A program made the translations under genes and the position numbers. Below are positions 17,974-27,281 of a stretch of DNA of 64,000 nucleotides, piece by piece; position 1 is the first letter of the stretch; each line of letters begins with the position of its first letter. This DNA is from Burkholderia sp052045245 (GTDB lineage: Bacteria > Pseudomonadota > Gammaproteobacteria > Burkholderiales > Burkholderiaceae), in assembly GCF_052045245.1 (NCBI RefSeq), contig NZ_JBQEON010000029.1, positions 45,729 through 109,728 on the forward strand, written 5' to 3'. The notes below the pieces were generated by a model. It searched no databases. It had not been told where the DNA came from and was given only the letters and a program-made list of their open reading frames with translations.

Positions 17974-18891
17974 ATGGATCTGGCGGCGCTGGCGATTTTC
18001 CGGGCGGTCGTGCGCGAGAACGGCGTGACGCGCGCGGCGGCGAAGCTCAATCGCGTGCAGTCGAACGTGACGACGCGCATCAAGCAGCTCGAGGAGGAAC
18101 TCGGCGCGGCGCTGTTCGTGCGTGACGGGCGCCGGCTCGTGCTCACGCCGGCCGGGCATACGCTGCTGCCGTACGCGGAGCGGCTGCTCGCGCTCGCCGA
18201 CGAGGCGCGCGACGCGGTGCGCGAGGACACCCCGCGCGGGCGGCTGCGGCTCGGCACGATGGAGAGCACGGCCGCGAGCCGGCTGCCGACCGTGCTCGCG
18301 CGCTATCACCATGCGTGGCCCGACGTGTCGCTGGAACTCGTGACCGGCACGACCGGCTGGCTGATCGACAAGGTGCGCGACTTCGAGATCGACGCGGCGC
18401 TGTTCGCGCGCCCGCCCGCGCCGGACACGCTGCCCGACACGTTCGAAACGGTGCCGGTCTTCCGCGAGGAACTGGTGCTGCTGACGCCGCGCGGCCATCC
18501 GCCGGTGCGCACGCCGCGCGACGTGATCCTGCCGACGCTGATCGCGTTCGAGCGCGGCTGCACGTACCGGAAGTACGTCGAGCAATGGTATGCGGCGCAC
18601 GGGATGAAACCCGCGCGCGTGCTGGAACTCGGCTCGTATCACGCGATCGTCGCGTGCGTCGCGGCCGGCGCGGGCATCGCGGTCGCGCCGCGTTCGGTGC
18701 TCGAGCTGCAGCCCGAGACCGGCAACGTCACGGCCCACACGATCGCAGAGCTCGACGGGATCGACACGCTGCTCGCGTGGCGGCACGGTTACGCGTCGGC
18801 GGCGCTCGCCGCGTTGCGCGATGCGCTCGGCGAGGCCGCGCGGGAACCGGGCGATGCGGCGAAGGCCGCGGCGGTGCCGGTGTCGGCCTGA
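17974..18891 (+). CDS. LysR-family transcriptional regulator
   Basis: 305 residues from ATG 17974 (MDLAALAIFRAV), chosen because GGAGAGA lies a few bases upstream; an in-frame ATG at 17962 would add four residues. The N-terminal winged helix-turn-helix (VTRAAAKLNRVQSNVTTRIKQLEEEL, about residues 18-43) is followed by a LysR substrate-binding domain. Divergent from the YbfB-type MFS gene, its likely target. Effector unknown. Confidence 0.87.
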   Translation: MDLAALAIFRAVVRENGVTRAAAKLNRVQSNVTTRIKQLEEELGAALFVRDGRRLVLTPAGHTLLPYAERLLALADEARDAVREDTPRGRLRLGTMESTAASRLPTVLARYHHAWPDVSLELVTGTTGWLIDKVRDFEIDAALFARPPAPDTLPDTFETVPVFREELVLLTPRGHPPVRTPRDVILPTLIAFERGCTYRKYVEQWYAAHGMKPARVLELGSYHAIVACVAAGAGIAVAPRSVLELQPETGNVTAHTIAELDGIDTLLAWRHGYASAALAALRDALGEAAREPGDAAKAAAVPVSA

Positions 18892-18953
18892 ATCCGGATC
18901 GGCGGCTCGGGCGGCCGCCGGCAGCCGTTCCTCCTTCGCACCGGCGAAAACAA

Positions 18954-18989
18954 AACGACCCGACCGGCACACCTGCCGATCGGGTCGTT
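18954..18989 (-). terminator. Rho-independent terminator of alaS
   Basis: AACGACCCGA at 18954-18963 pairs perfectly with TCGGGTCGTT at 18980-18989. Read leftward, the hairpin is followed by TTGTTTTCGCC, a T-rich tail. It lies 53 bp after the alaS stop and between convergent genes. Confidence 0.8.
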
Positions 18990-19042
18990 GTTGGATGCGA
19001 GGCGATACGGTCGGTGCAACCGCATCGCGTCAACCGTGACGA

Positions 19043-21667
19043 TCAAAGACGCGCTTCGACCCAGCCCTTGACGCCTGCCAGCGCGCCCGGCAGGTTCGCC
19101 GGCTCCGTGCCGCCTGCCTGCGCCATGTCCGGACGGCCGCCGCCCTTGCCGCCGACTTGCTGCGCGACGAAGTTCACGAGCTCGCCGGCCTTGACCTTCT
19201 TGCTCGCGTCCGGCGTGACGCCCGCGATCAGGCTGACCTTGCCGCCTTCGACGGCCGCCAGCACGATCGCCGCGCTCTTCAGCTTGTCCTTCAGCTTGTC
19301 GACCGTTTCGCGCAGCGTCTTCGCGTCCGCGCCGTCGAGCGTCGCGGCCAGCACGTACACGCCGGCGATCTCGACGGCCTGCTGCGCGAGCTCGTCGCCC
19401 TGGCTCGACGCCAGCTTCGACTTCAGCGCGCCCAGTTCCTTCTCGAGCGACTTCACCTGGTCCTGCACCTGCGCGATACGCTGCGTGAGCTCCGACGGCT
19501 GCGCCTTCAGCGCGGCTGCCGCTTCGTTCACGCGCGCGTCGAGCGCTTGCACGTAGCGCACCGCGTTGTCGCCGGTGATCGCCTCGACCCGGCGGATGCC
19601 GGCCGCGACGCCGCCTTCGACGACGATCTTGAACAAGCCGATGTCACCGGTGCGGTGCACGTGCGTGCCGCCGCACAGTTCGCGCGAGAAGCCGAGATCG
19701 AGCACGCGGACTTCATCGCCATACTTCTCGCCGAACAGCGCCATCGCGCCGCCCTTCACCGCTTCGTCGTACGGCAGCACGCGCACGATGCCCGGCGCGT
19801 TGGCCAGAATCTCGTTGTTGACGATCTGCTCGACGCGACGGATTTCGTCGTCGGTCATCGGCGCGTTGTGCGCGAAGTCGAAGCGGGTCTTCTCCGCGTC
19901 GACGAGCGAACCCTTCTGCTGCACGTGTGCGCCGAGCACTTCACGCAGCGCCTTGTGCATCAGGTGGGTGGCCGAGTGGTTGCGCTGCGTGCGGGCGCGG
20001 CGGTGCGCGTCGATTTCCGCGCGCAGCACGTCGCCGACCTTCAGCGTGCCTTGTTCAAGCGTGCCGTGATGGCCGATCACGTCGGCCTGCACCTTCAGCG
20101 TGTCGGCCACCGCGAAGCGCGTCGCGGCGTTCGCGAGCACGCCCTGGTCACCGACCTGGCCGCCCGATTCCGCGTAGAACGGCGTGTGGTCGAGCACGAC
20201 GACCGCATCCTGGCCGTGCTTCACTTCGTTGACCGATGCGCCGTCGACGTACAGCGCGACGACCTTCGCATCGTCGAACGCGATTTCTTCATAGCCGTGG
20301 AACGTGGTCTTCGCGCCCGAGTATTCGAGGCCCTGCGCGGCCTTGAACTTGCCGGCCGCGCGCGCCTGCTCGCGCTGGCGCGCCATCGCATCGTCGAATG
20401 CCGGTTCGTCGACCGTCATCCCGCGCTCGCGGCACACGTCGGCCGTCAGATCCAGCGGGAAGCCGTAGGTGTCGTGCAGCTTGAACGCGAGTTCGCCGTC
20501 GAGCACCTTGCCGCCCTTCGCGTCGACGTCGGCGAGTGCCGCTTCGAGGATCGACATCCCGTGCTCGATCGTCTCGAAGAAGCGCTCTTCTTCCTGACGC
20601 AGCACATCGGTCACGCGCTGCTCGGCTTCCTTCAGCTCCGGATAGGCTGCGCCCATCTCGGCGACGAGGTCGGCCACCAGCTTGTGGAAGAACGCGCCCT
20701 TGCGGCCGAGCTTGTAGCCGTGGCGGATCGCGCGGCGCACGATGCGGCGCAGCACGTAGCCGCGGCCTTCGTTGCCGGGGATCACGCCGTCGACGATCAG
20801 GAACGCGCATGCGCGGATGTGATCGGCGATCACCTTCAGCGAGTTGTTCGTGAGGTCGCTGATCTCGGTCACGCGCGCGGCGGCCTTGATCAGGTTCTGG
20901 AACAGGTCGATCTCGTAGTTGCTGTGCACGTGCTGCAGCACCGCGGCGAGACGCTCGAGACCCATCCCGGTATCGACCGACTGCTTCGGCAGGCGCGTCA
21001 TGTTGCCCTGCGCGTCGCGGTTGAACTGCATGAACACGAGGTTCCAGATCTCGATGTAGCGATCGCCGTCTTCTTCAGGCGACCCCGGCGGGCCACCCCA
21101 CACGTCCGGGCCGTGGTCGTAGAAGATTTCGGTACACGGGCCGCACGGGCCGGTGTCGCCCATCGTCCAGAAGTTGTCCGACGCGTAGCGCGCGCCCTTG
21201 TTGTCGCCGATCCGGATGATCCGCTCGGTCGGCACGCCGACTTCCTTCGCCCAGATGTCGTACGCTTCGTCGTCTTCCTGGTAGACGGTGACCCACAGCT
21301 TGTCCTTCGGCAGCTGGTAGACCGTGGTCAGCAGCTCCCACGCGAAGCGGATCGCGTCGTGCTTGAAGTAGTCGCCGAACGAGAAGTTGCCGAGCATCTC
21401 GAAGAACGTGTGGTGACGCGCCGTGTAGCCGACGTTCTCGAGGTCGTTGTGCTTGCCGCCCGCGCGCACGCTGCGCTGCGCCGTCGTGGCGCGCGTGTAC
21501 GGACGCGGGTCCGTGCCGAGGAACACGTCCTTGAACTGGACCATGCCCGAGTTCGTGAACATCAGCGTGGGGTCGTTACCGGGCACGAGGCTCGACGAGC
21601 GGACGATCGTGTGGCCCTTCGATTCGAAGAATTTGAGGAATTTCTCGCGGATTTCGGCAGCTTTCAT
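19043..21667 (-). CDS. alaS: Alanyl-tRNA synthetase
   Basis: 874-residue class-II synthetase charging tRNA-Ala in the cytoplasm. It begins MKAAEIREKFLKFFESKGHT with the usual SSLVP element. The editing domain has the zinc ligands in NHSATHLMHKAL (about residue 560) and CGGTHVHRTGD (about residue 664). The C-Ala domain with its glycine-rich GGKGGGRPDMAQAGG ends the protein. Length matches the family (about 875). The ORF stays open upstream, but ATG 21667 matches the conserved N-terminus. A TATAAT hexamer lies 85 bp upstream. Confidence 0.97.
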   Translation of the reverse strand: MKAAEIREKFLKFFESKGHTIVRSSSLVPGNDPTLMFTNSGMVQFKDVFLGTDPRPYTRATTAQRSVRAGGKHNDLENVGYTARHHTFFEMLGNFSFGDYFKHDAIRFAWELLTTVYQLPKDKLWVTVYQEDDEAYDIWAKEVGVPTERIIRIGDNKGARYASDNFWTMGDTGPCGPCTEIFYDHGPDVWGGPPGSPEEDGDRYIEIWNLVFMQFNRDAQGNMTRLPKQSVDTGMGLERLAAVLQHVHSNYEIDLFQNLIKAAARVTEISDLTNNSLKVIADHIRACAFLIVDGVIPGNEGRGYVLRRIVRRAIRHGYKLGRKGAFFHKLVADLVAEMGAAYPELKEAEQRVTDVLRQEEERFFETIEHGMSILEAALADVDAKGGKVLDGELAFKLHDTYGFPLDLTADVCRERGMTVDEPAFDDAMARQREQARAAGKFKAAQGLEYSGAKTTFHGYEEIAFDDAKVVALYVDGASVNEVKHGQDAVVVLDHTPFYAESGGQVGDQGVLANAATRFAVADTLKVQADVIGHHGTLEQGTLKVGDVLRAEIDAHRRARTQRNHSATHLMHKALREVLGAHVQQKGSLVDAEKTRFDFAHNAPMTDDEIRRVEQIVNNEILANAPGIVRVLPYDEAVKGGAMALFGEKYGDEVRVLDLGFSRELCGGTHVHRTGDIGLFKIVVEGGVAAGIRRVEAITGDNAVRYVQALDARVNEAAAALKAQPSELTQRIAQVQDQVKSLEKELGALKSKLASSQGDELAQQAVEIAGVYVLAATLDGADAKTLRETVDKLKDKLKSAAIVLAAVEGGKVSLIAGVTPDASKKVKAGELVNFVAQQVGGKGGGRPDMAQAGGTEPANLPGALAGVKGWVEARL

Positions 21668-21752
21668 GGCGTGCGGGGAATGTCTGGCTGAGACGGCTTC
21701 AAACGCCGGCCGTCCTCGCGGACGCACGGCGGGCAAATATCGTAAACGGTCG

Positions 21753-21758
21753 ATTATA
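21753..21758 (-). promoter_or_regulatory. Candidate -10 of the alaS promoter
   Basis: A perfect TATAAT on the minus strand (complement of 21753-21758) lies 85 bp before the alaS start in an AT-richer patch. I see no good TTGACA at 16-18 bp spacing (the hexamer there reads GTCTGG), so this is a partial match. Confidence 0.4.
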
Positions 21759-21906
21759 CGATACAGATCGTCGGCCCAGACCGCAGCGGCCCGCCGCGCC
21801 GGACGACCGGCCTGGGCCACTCGCGCGGCCGATTCGCCTTAAGATGCTCGGCATGCCAATTCGCCTTGCCCCGGCGCGGCGAGCCATGAAAGGAGACGAT
21901 TCGACG

Positions 21907-23127
21907 ATGGGTGCCCTGAGCCATATCCGCGTGCTGGACCTGACCCGCGTGCTCGCGGGCCCGTGGTGCGCGCAGACGCTTGCCGACTTCGGCGCGGACG
22001 TGATCAAGGTCGAGCGCCCCGGCGCCGGCGACGACACGCGCCACTGGGGGCCGCCGTACCTGAAGGACGCGGCCGGCGCCGATACGGCCGAGGCCGCGTA
22101 CTACCTCGCGGCGAACCGCAACAAGCGCTCGGTGACGATCGATATCGCGACGCCCGAAGGCCAGCAGATCGTGCGCGAGCTGGCCGCGCAGAGCGACGTC
22201 GTGCTCGAGAACTACAAGGTCGGGCAGTTGAAGAAATACGGGCTCGATTACGACTCGCTGCGCGCGGTGAAGCCCGATCTCGTCTACTGCTCGGTCACGG
22301 GCTTCGGCCAGACCGGCCCGTATGCGCACCGCGCGGGCTACGACTTCATCGTCCAGGGGATCGGCGGCTTCATGAGCATCACCGGCGAGCGCGACAGCGA
22401 GCCGGGCGGCGGCCCGCAGAAGGCCGGCGTCGCGATCGCCGATCTCGCGACGGGCCTCTATTCGACGATCGCGGTGCTCGCCGCGCTCGCGCACCGCGAC
22501 CGCACGGGCGAAGGCCAGTACATCGACATGGCGCTGCTCGACGTGCAGGTCGCGCTGCTCGCGAACATGAACACCAACTTCCTCGCGAGCGGCAAGCCGC
22601 CGGTGCGCTGGGGCAACGCGCACCCGAACATCGTGCCGTACCAGACGTTCCAGACGCGCGACGGCTGGATCATCGTCGCGGTCGGCAACGACGGGCAGTT
22701 CCGCAAGTTCGTCGAGGCCGGCGGCCGGCCCGAGCTGGCTGACGACGAACGGTTCGCGACCAACCCGGCGCGCGTGCGCCAGCGCGACACGCTGGTGCCG
22801 ATCCTGGCCGAGATGGTGAAGGCACGCGACAAGGCCGACTGGATCGGCGCGCTGGAAGCGGCCGGCGTCCCGTGCGGGCCGATCAACGAACTCGACGAGG
22901 TGTTCGACAACGAGCAGGTGGTCGCGCGCGGGATGCAGGTGTCGCTGCCGCATCCGTGCGGCGCGGACGTAAAGCTCGTGCGCAATCCGATCCGGATGAG
23001 CGCGACGCCGCCCGATGCGCGCACCGCCCCGCCGCAGCTCGGCGCGCAGACGGAAGACGTGCTGCGCGACATGCTCGGCTACGACGCTGCGCGCATCGCG
23101 GCGCTGAAGGAGAAGCAGGCGATCTGA
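21907..23127 (+). CDS. CaiB/BaiF-family CoA-transferase
   Basis: 406-residue class-III CoA-transferase. ATG 21907 (MGALSHIRVLDLTRVLAGPWC) matches the usual family start and follows an AAGGAGA Shine-Dalgarno about a dozen bases upstream. Conserved features are ADFGADVIKVERP near residue 28, NRNKRSVTIDI near residue 70 and the catalytic Asp region GVAIADLATGLYS near residue 180. It moves CoA between carboxylic acids; the acid pair is unknown. Other possible annotations are formyl-CoA or succinyl-CoA:acid CoA-transferase. No obvious operon partner. Confidence 0.86.
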   Translation: MGALSHIRVLDLTRVLAGPWCAQTLADFGADVIKVERPGAGDDTRHWGPPYLKDAAGADTAEAAYYLAANRNKRSVTIDIATPEGQQIVRELAAQSDVVLENYKVGQLKKYGLDYDSLRAVKPDLVYCSVTGFGQTGPYAHRAGYDFIVQGIGGFMSITGERDSEPGGGPQKAGVAIADLATGLYSTIAVLAALAHRDRTGEGQYIDMALLDVQVALLANMNTNFLASGKPPVRWGNAHPNIVPYQTFQTRDGWIIVAVGNDGQFRKFVEAGGRPELADDERFATNPARVRQRDTLVPILAEMVKARDKADWIGALEAAGVPCGPINELDEVFDNEQVVARGMQVSLPHPCGADVKLVRNPIRMSATPPDARTAPPQLGAQTEDVLRDMLGYDAARIAALKEKQAI

Positions 23128-23255
23128 GCGGGTCGGGACGGGCGCGCGGCGGCCGGTACGGGACGCGGGCGTCGCGGTCGCATGCGCCGGCGTGCGCGCC
23201 CGCCGGCGCCAGGAACGCGCGGATCCGCGCGGGTCTCGTGGCGAGCGGCTAACGG

Positions 23256-23804
23256 CTAACGCGCCAGCGCATCGAGCCAGCCGCGCGCCTGCGGCCAGTC
23301 GCCGAGCCCGCTGTCCGCATTGATGTGGCCGCGCGGGCCGATGTCATGGAATGCACTGCCCCACGCGTTTGCGCAACCGCGCGCGAATGCGATCGAGCCA
23401 TAGGGATCGTCGGTGCTTGCGACCACGCCGGTCGGAAACGGCAGCCGTTCGCGCGGCACCGGCCCGAAGCCATGCGCGTCGGCCGGAAACGCCGGCCCGA
23501 CCGGATCGGGCAACGCGACCAGCAGCGCGCCGCGCACCTTCGCCAGCGCGGCCGGCCGCGCGTAGCGGGTCGCCCACCACGCGGTGGTCAGGGTGCCGAG
23601 ACTGTGCGCGGCGATCGTCACGGGGCCGGGCGCGGCTTCGACCGCGCGGTCGAGCGCGAGACACCAGCCGTTGCGGAACGCACGGTCCCAGTCGGGCATC
23701 GCAATGCGCACGAAACGCGCGTCGGCGCGCTCCCAGCGGCTTTGCCAGTGGAACGGACCGGAGTTGCCGTAGCCCGGCAGCACGAAAACGGGAGAGTCGC
23801 TCAT
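23256..23804 (-). CDS. RBBP9/YdeN-family alpha/beta serine hydrolase
   Basis: 182-residue cytoplasmic hydrolase. It begins MSDSPVFVLPGYGNSGPFHWQ, typical of the family. The nucleophile elbow is AHSLGTL (Ser near residue 72), the acid lies in STDDPYGS and the His in PRGHINADSG near residue 165, giving a complete triad. ATG 23804 is taken for the conserved start; the ORF continues upstream without homology. Convergent with the CoA-transferase. Substrate unknown. Confidence 0.82.
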   Translation of the reverse strand: MSDSPVFVLPGYGNSGPFHWQSRWERADARFVRIAMPDWDRAFRNGWCLALDRAVEAAPGPVTIAAHSLGTLTTAWWATRYARPAALAKVRGALLVALPDPVGPAFPADAHGFGPVPRERLPFPTGVVASTDDPYGSIAFARGCANAWGSAFHDIGPRGHINADSGLGDWPQARGWLDALAR

Positions 23805-23982
23805 GGAAGATTCGTCGACGCATGATGTCGTTATGTGACGCCGACGAAGTGTCGCACACCCGCTCCTCCCTGAGGCTGCCTGTCGAATGAATCGCGGAAT
23901 GGATGTGCGGAGGATGAGCGGGTCGTGACGTGCACACATGCCGTCACGACCGCCGGCCGGCGCTCAGGCGCGCCGGCTTCGA

Positions 23983-24192
23983 TCAGCGCACGCCGGCGCC
24001 GACCAGGCCGCCTGCCGCCGCGCCGGCCACCGTGCCGACCGGGCCGCCCGTGATCAGGTAGCCGAGCGCGCCGCCCGCGGCCGCGCCGATCCCGGCATTA
24101 CGCTGCGTATGCGTCATCGCGCATGCGCCGAGTTGCGACAGGGCCGCGACGATTACCGCGGTACGAACGAGAAAAGTCGTCTTCTTCATCAT
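23983..24192 (-). CDS. Small glycine-zipper lipoprotein (OsmB-like)
   Basis: 69 residues. The signal ends in a lipobox LGAC (mature Cys near residue 24), followed by MTHTQRNAGIGAAAGGALGY and a Gly/Ala-rich zipper to the C-terminus, the pattern of OsmB-type outer-membrane lipoproteins. Two adjacent ATGs (24192, 24189) are possible starts. It is a single gene upstream of and divergent from glnS. A stress-related envelope role is a family expectation only. Confidence 0.8.
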   Translation of the reverse strand: MMKKTTFLVRTAVIVAALSQLGACAMTHTQRNAGIGAAAGGALGYLITGGPVGTVAGAAAGGLVGAGVR

Positions 24193-24390
24193 GATTGTTG
24201 GCTTCCTCCCGCCAGGCAAAAAGTGCACGTGGCGGCATTGAATCGGTAAAGCCATCATAGGAAAACCCGAACGCGCCGGGCAATCCGATTTACGTCGTGT
24301 TACAGCCGACACACACTCGAGATATTGCGGTACGCATCGCGAACCGGCCGGCGCCGCGCCGCAACCCGCGCGGGACGGACCCCGGTCAGG

Positions 24391-24396
24391 TAGAAT
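24391..24396 (+). promoter_or_regulatory. Candidate -10 of the glnS promoter
   Basis: TAGAAT lies 52 bases before the glnS ATG in a short AT-rich patch inside otherwise GC-rich DNA. No convincing -35 hexamer accompanies it. Confidence 0.3.
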
Positions 24397-24448
24397 TACA
24401 GGATTAAACCGGCGCGACGCGCCGACGACACAACCTGACGCCAACCGC

Positions 24449-26158
24449 ATGAGCACCGAACGCAACGACGCCCCCGCGGCTTCCAACTTCATCCGCAACA
24501 TCATCGACGACGACAACCGCACCGGCAAATGGAGCGGCCGCGTCGAGACGCGCTTCCCGCCCGAGCCGAACGGTTATCTGCACATCGGCCATGCGAAGAG
24601 CATCTGCCTGAACTTCAGCGTCGCGCGCGACTACGGCGGCGTGTGCCACCTGCGCTTCGACGACACGAACCCGGAAAAGGAAAGCGTCGAGTACGTCGAC
24701 TCGATCGTCGACGCGGTGCGCTGGCTCGGCTTCGACTGGCGCAAGGACGCGGTCGATCACCAGTATTTCGCGAGCGACTACTACGACAAGCTGTACGAAT
24801 TCGCCGAGCTGCTGATCCAGCGCGGCAAGGCCTACGTCGACAGCCAGAGCGCCGATGAAATGCGCGCGAACCGCGGCTCGCTGACCGAAGGCGGCAAGGC
24901 GTCGCCGTTCCGCGCGCGTTCGCCCGAGGAAAACCTCGACCTGTTCCGCCGGATGAAGGCCGGCGAGTTCAAGGAAGGCGAGCACGTGCTGCGCGCGAAG
25001 ATCGACATGGCGTCGCCGAACATGAACATGCGCGACCCGGTGATCTACCGGATCCGCTATGCGCATCACTACCGCACCGGCGACACCTGGTGCGTGTATC
25101 CGATGTACGACTACACGCACTGCATCTCGGATGCGCTTGAAGGCATCACGCACTCGCTGTGCACGCTCGAGTTCGAGGATCACCGCCCGCTGTACGACTG
25201 GGTGCTGAACGAACTCGCGGAAGCCGGCATGTTCACGCGCCCGCTGCCGCAACAGATCGAATTCTCGCGCCTGAACCTCACGTACGCGATCACCAGCAAG
25301 CGCAAGCTGCTGCAGCTCGTGACCGAAGGCCACGTCGAGGGCTGGGACGATCCGCGGATGCCGACGATCGTCGGCATCCGCCGCCGCGGCTTCACGCCGG
25401 AGAGCATTCACCTGTTCTGCGAGCGCATCGGCGTGACCAAGGTCGATTCGTGGATCGACATGAGCGTGTTCGAAGGCGCGCTGCGCGACGACCTCGACGA
25501 CAAGGCGCCGCGCTCGGTCGCCGTGCTCGATCCGCTGAAGCTCGTGATCGACAACTATCCGGAAGACCTCGAGGAAGCATGCACGGCCCCCGTGCATCCG
25601 CATCATCCGGAGCGCGGCGTGCGCACGTTCCCGATCTCGCGCGAGTTGTGGATCGAGCGCGAGGACTTCGTCGAGAACCCGCCGAAGGGTTATTTCCGCC
25701 TGTTCCCGGGCAACAAGGTGCGCCTGCGCTACGGCTACGTGATCGAATGCACGGGCTTCGACAAGGATGCCGACGGCAACGTGACGGCCGTGCACTGCAA
25801 TTACTTCCCGGACAGCAAGTCGGGCACCGAAGGCGCGAACACCTACAAGGTCAAGGGCAACATCCACTGGGTCAGCGCGAAGCATGCGCAGGCGGCCGAA
25901 GTGCGGATCTACGACCGGCTGTTCAAGGAGCCGCACCCGGACGCGGGCGGCGCGAACTTCCTCGAGGCGCTGAACCCGGACTCGAAGAAGATCACGCAGG
26001 CCTATGTCGAACCGGGCGCCGGCGACGTCGCGCCGGAAACGCGCCTGCAGTTCGAGCGTCACGGCTACTTCGTCGCAGACCGTGTCGATTCGAAGCCGGG
26101 CAAGCCGGTGTTCAACCGGATCGTCGGGCTGCGCGACAGCTGGGGCAAGCCGGCCTGA
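24449..26158 (+). CDS. glnS: Glutaminyl-tRNA synthetase
   Basis: 569-residue class-I synthetase charging tRNA-Gln. The HIGH motif appears in EPNGYLHIGHAKS (about residues 40-52) and the KMSKS-equivalent as ITSKRKL near residue 282. The C-terminal anticodon-binding beta barrels follow (about 350-555). Length matches GlnRS (about 555-575). GlnRS is usual in beta- and gammaproteobacteria. Followed by a strong intrinsic terminator. Confidence 0.97.
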   Translation: MSTERNDAPAASNFIRNIIDDDNRTGKWSGRVETRFPPEPNGYLHIGHAKSICLNFSVARDYGGVCHLRFDDTNPEKESVEYVDSIVDAVRWLGFDWRKDAVDHQYFASDYYDKLYEFAELLIQRGKAYVDSQSADEMRANRGSLTEGGKASPFRARSPEENLDLFRRMKAGEFKEGEHVLRAKIDMASPNMNMRDPVIYRIRYAHHYRTGDTWCVYPMYDYTHCISDALEGITHSLCTLEFEDHRPLYDWVLNELAEAGMFTRPLPQQIEFSRLNLTYAITSKRKLLQLVTEGHVEGWDDPRMPTIVGIRRRGFTPESIHLFCERIGVTKVDSWIDMSVFEGALRDDLDDKAPRSVAVLDPLKLVIDNYPEDLEEACTAPVHPHHPERGVRTFPISRELWIEREDFVENPPKGYFRLFPGNKVRLRYGYVIECTGFDKDADGNVTAVHCNYFPDSKSGTEGANTYKVKGNIHWVSAKHAQAAEVRIYDRLFKEPHPDAGGANFLEALNPDSKKITQAYVEPGAGDVAPETRLQFERHGYFVADRVDSKPGKPVFNRIVGLRDSWGKPA

Positions 26159-26211
26159 CGGCCTGCTCCGCGTGCGACGCGGCCGCCGCGAGGCTGCCGC
26201 CGCGCGATGAA

Positions 26212-26240
26212 AAAAAACCGACCCGGCGGGTCGGTTTTTT
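26212..26240 (+). terminator. Rho-independent terminator of glnS
   Basis: ACCGACCC at 26217-26224 pairs with GGGTCGGT at 26228-26235 over a three-base loop, flanked by an A-run before and a T-run after. It sits 54 bp after the glnS stop. The A-run makes it potentially bidirectional for the convergent Nudix gene. Confidence 0.88.
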
Positions 26241-26284
26241 ATTGCACGGGCGGAATCGAGGCGGGCCGCGCAGGCCGACCGCGC

Positions 26285-26755
26285 TCACTCACCCGTCAAC
26301 CGCCGATGCAGATCCGCGAGCGACAGCGTCGTGCGAAACAGCCGCGCGAGACTGCGGCTCGCATACGCGTCGACGTCGCCGGGCGCGGTCCAGCGGTACG
26401 CGTCCATTTCGGGAATCAGCGAGCCGTCGCGACGGCTCGGGAACAGCGACGTGCACGTGCAGTGCGCGGGATCGATCTCGTCGTCCGCGACCCGCACCGC
26501 GAACAGGTGCAGGTCCTTGTCGTGACGGTACGCGAAGCGGCCGAGATCGACGAGCCGCGCGGGTGCGAACGCGATGCCGGTTTCCTCGCGCAACTCCCGC
26601 AGCGCCGCGTCGGCCGGCGTCTCGCCGGGCTCGCCCTGCCCCTTCGGGATGTCCCAGTGCGTGGTGTCGGTCGCGTGCGCGAGGAACACGCGGCCGGCGC
26701 CGTCGAGAATCACGACGCCGCACGATACCGTGCGCGGCACCCCGCTGCGCTTCAT
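26285..26755 (-). CDS. Nudix hydrolase
   Basis: 156 residues with a complete Nudix box starting at GQGEPGETPADAA near residue 43 and continuing LRELREETGI, so all catalytic Glu residues are present. An upstream THWDIPKG is common in diadenosine-polyphosphate or dNTP-type Nudix enzymes. Eleven bases after the secreted-protein gene, so possibly cotranscribed. Substrate undetermined. Confidence 0.83.
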   Translation of the reverse strand: MKRSGVPRTVSCGVVILDGAGRVFLAHATDTTHWDIPKGQGEPGETPADAALRELREETGIAFAPARLVDLGRFAYRHDKDLHLFAVRVADDEIDPAHCTCTSLFPSRRDGSLIPEMDAYRWTAPGDVDAYASRSLARLFRTTLSLADLHRRLTGE

Positions 26756-26766
26756 TGCACGCGCGC

Positions 26767-27153
26767 TCAGCGCTTCTGCAGCTGCCATTTGCCCGCGGCG
26801 GTCTTGCAGAAGACCGGCTTGAGCGTCAGCGTCTGGCCCTTCGCGGCGATCTCGGTGGCGATCTCGCGGCAGGTCTTGCCGTCGCTCTCGGACGTCGACG
26901 GCGTGAGCTTCGCATCGATCTGCGTACCGCGGCCGCTGCTCTGCCACGTCGTGGTCTCGCCGTCCTTGCCTTCGTCGCGCACTTGCGCGACGGCCTTGGT
27001 CAGCGACGCGCGGTCGGTCTTGCTGAAGTAGCTCAGCGGCGTGTCGTTCAGGAAGCCCAGGTTGCTCTGGGCATGGGCGGGCAGCATCGCGGCTGCGCAC
27101 GCGGCACCGGCCAGCACGCGCGTGACGAGGGAAAGGGATGCACGCATCGACAT
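26767..27153 (-). CDS. Small exported protein, surface-antigen-like
   Basis: 128 residues starting MSMRASLSLVTRVLAGAACA, with a signal peptide probably cleaved after AHA near residue 28. The mature part has two Cys (GKTCREIATE and KPVFCKTAAGKW), and the C-terminus resembles the short domain of RT0821/Lpp0805-type surface antigens (CRE ... C ... G-K-W). Periplasmic or outer-membrane location is likely. Function unknown; the family match is from memory and weak. Confidence 0.6.
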   Translation of the reverse strand: MSMRASLSLVTRVLAGAACAAAMLPAHAQSNLGFLNDTPLSYFSKTDRASLTKAVAQVRDEGKDGETTTWQSSGRGTQIDAKLTPSTSESDGKTCREIATEIAAKGQTLTLKPVFCKTAAGKWQLQKR

Positions 27154-27281
27154 GTGTTGTTCTCCTTGGATGTTCGATCGAACGGCGTGGCGGCGGAGCC
27201 GGCGAACCGGAGGCCGGCCATCCGGCACGCGCCACGCCCGTCAGCGAGCGAGCATAGCATGCGTGCCGCAGGCCACGCCTG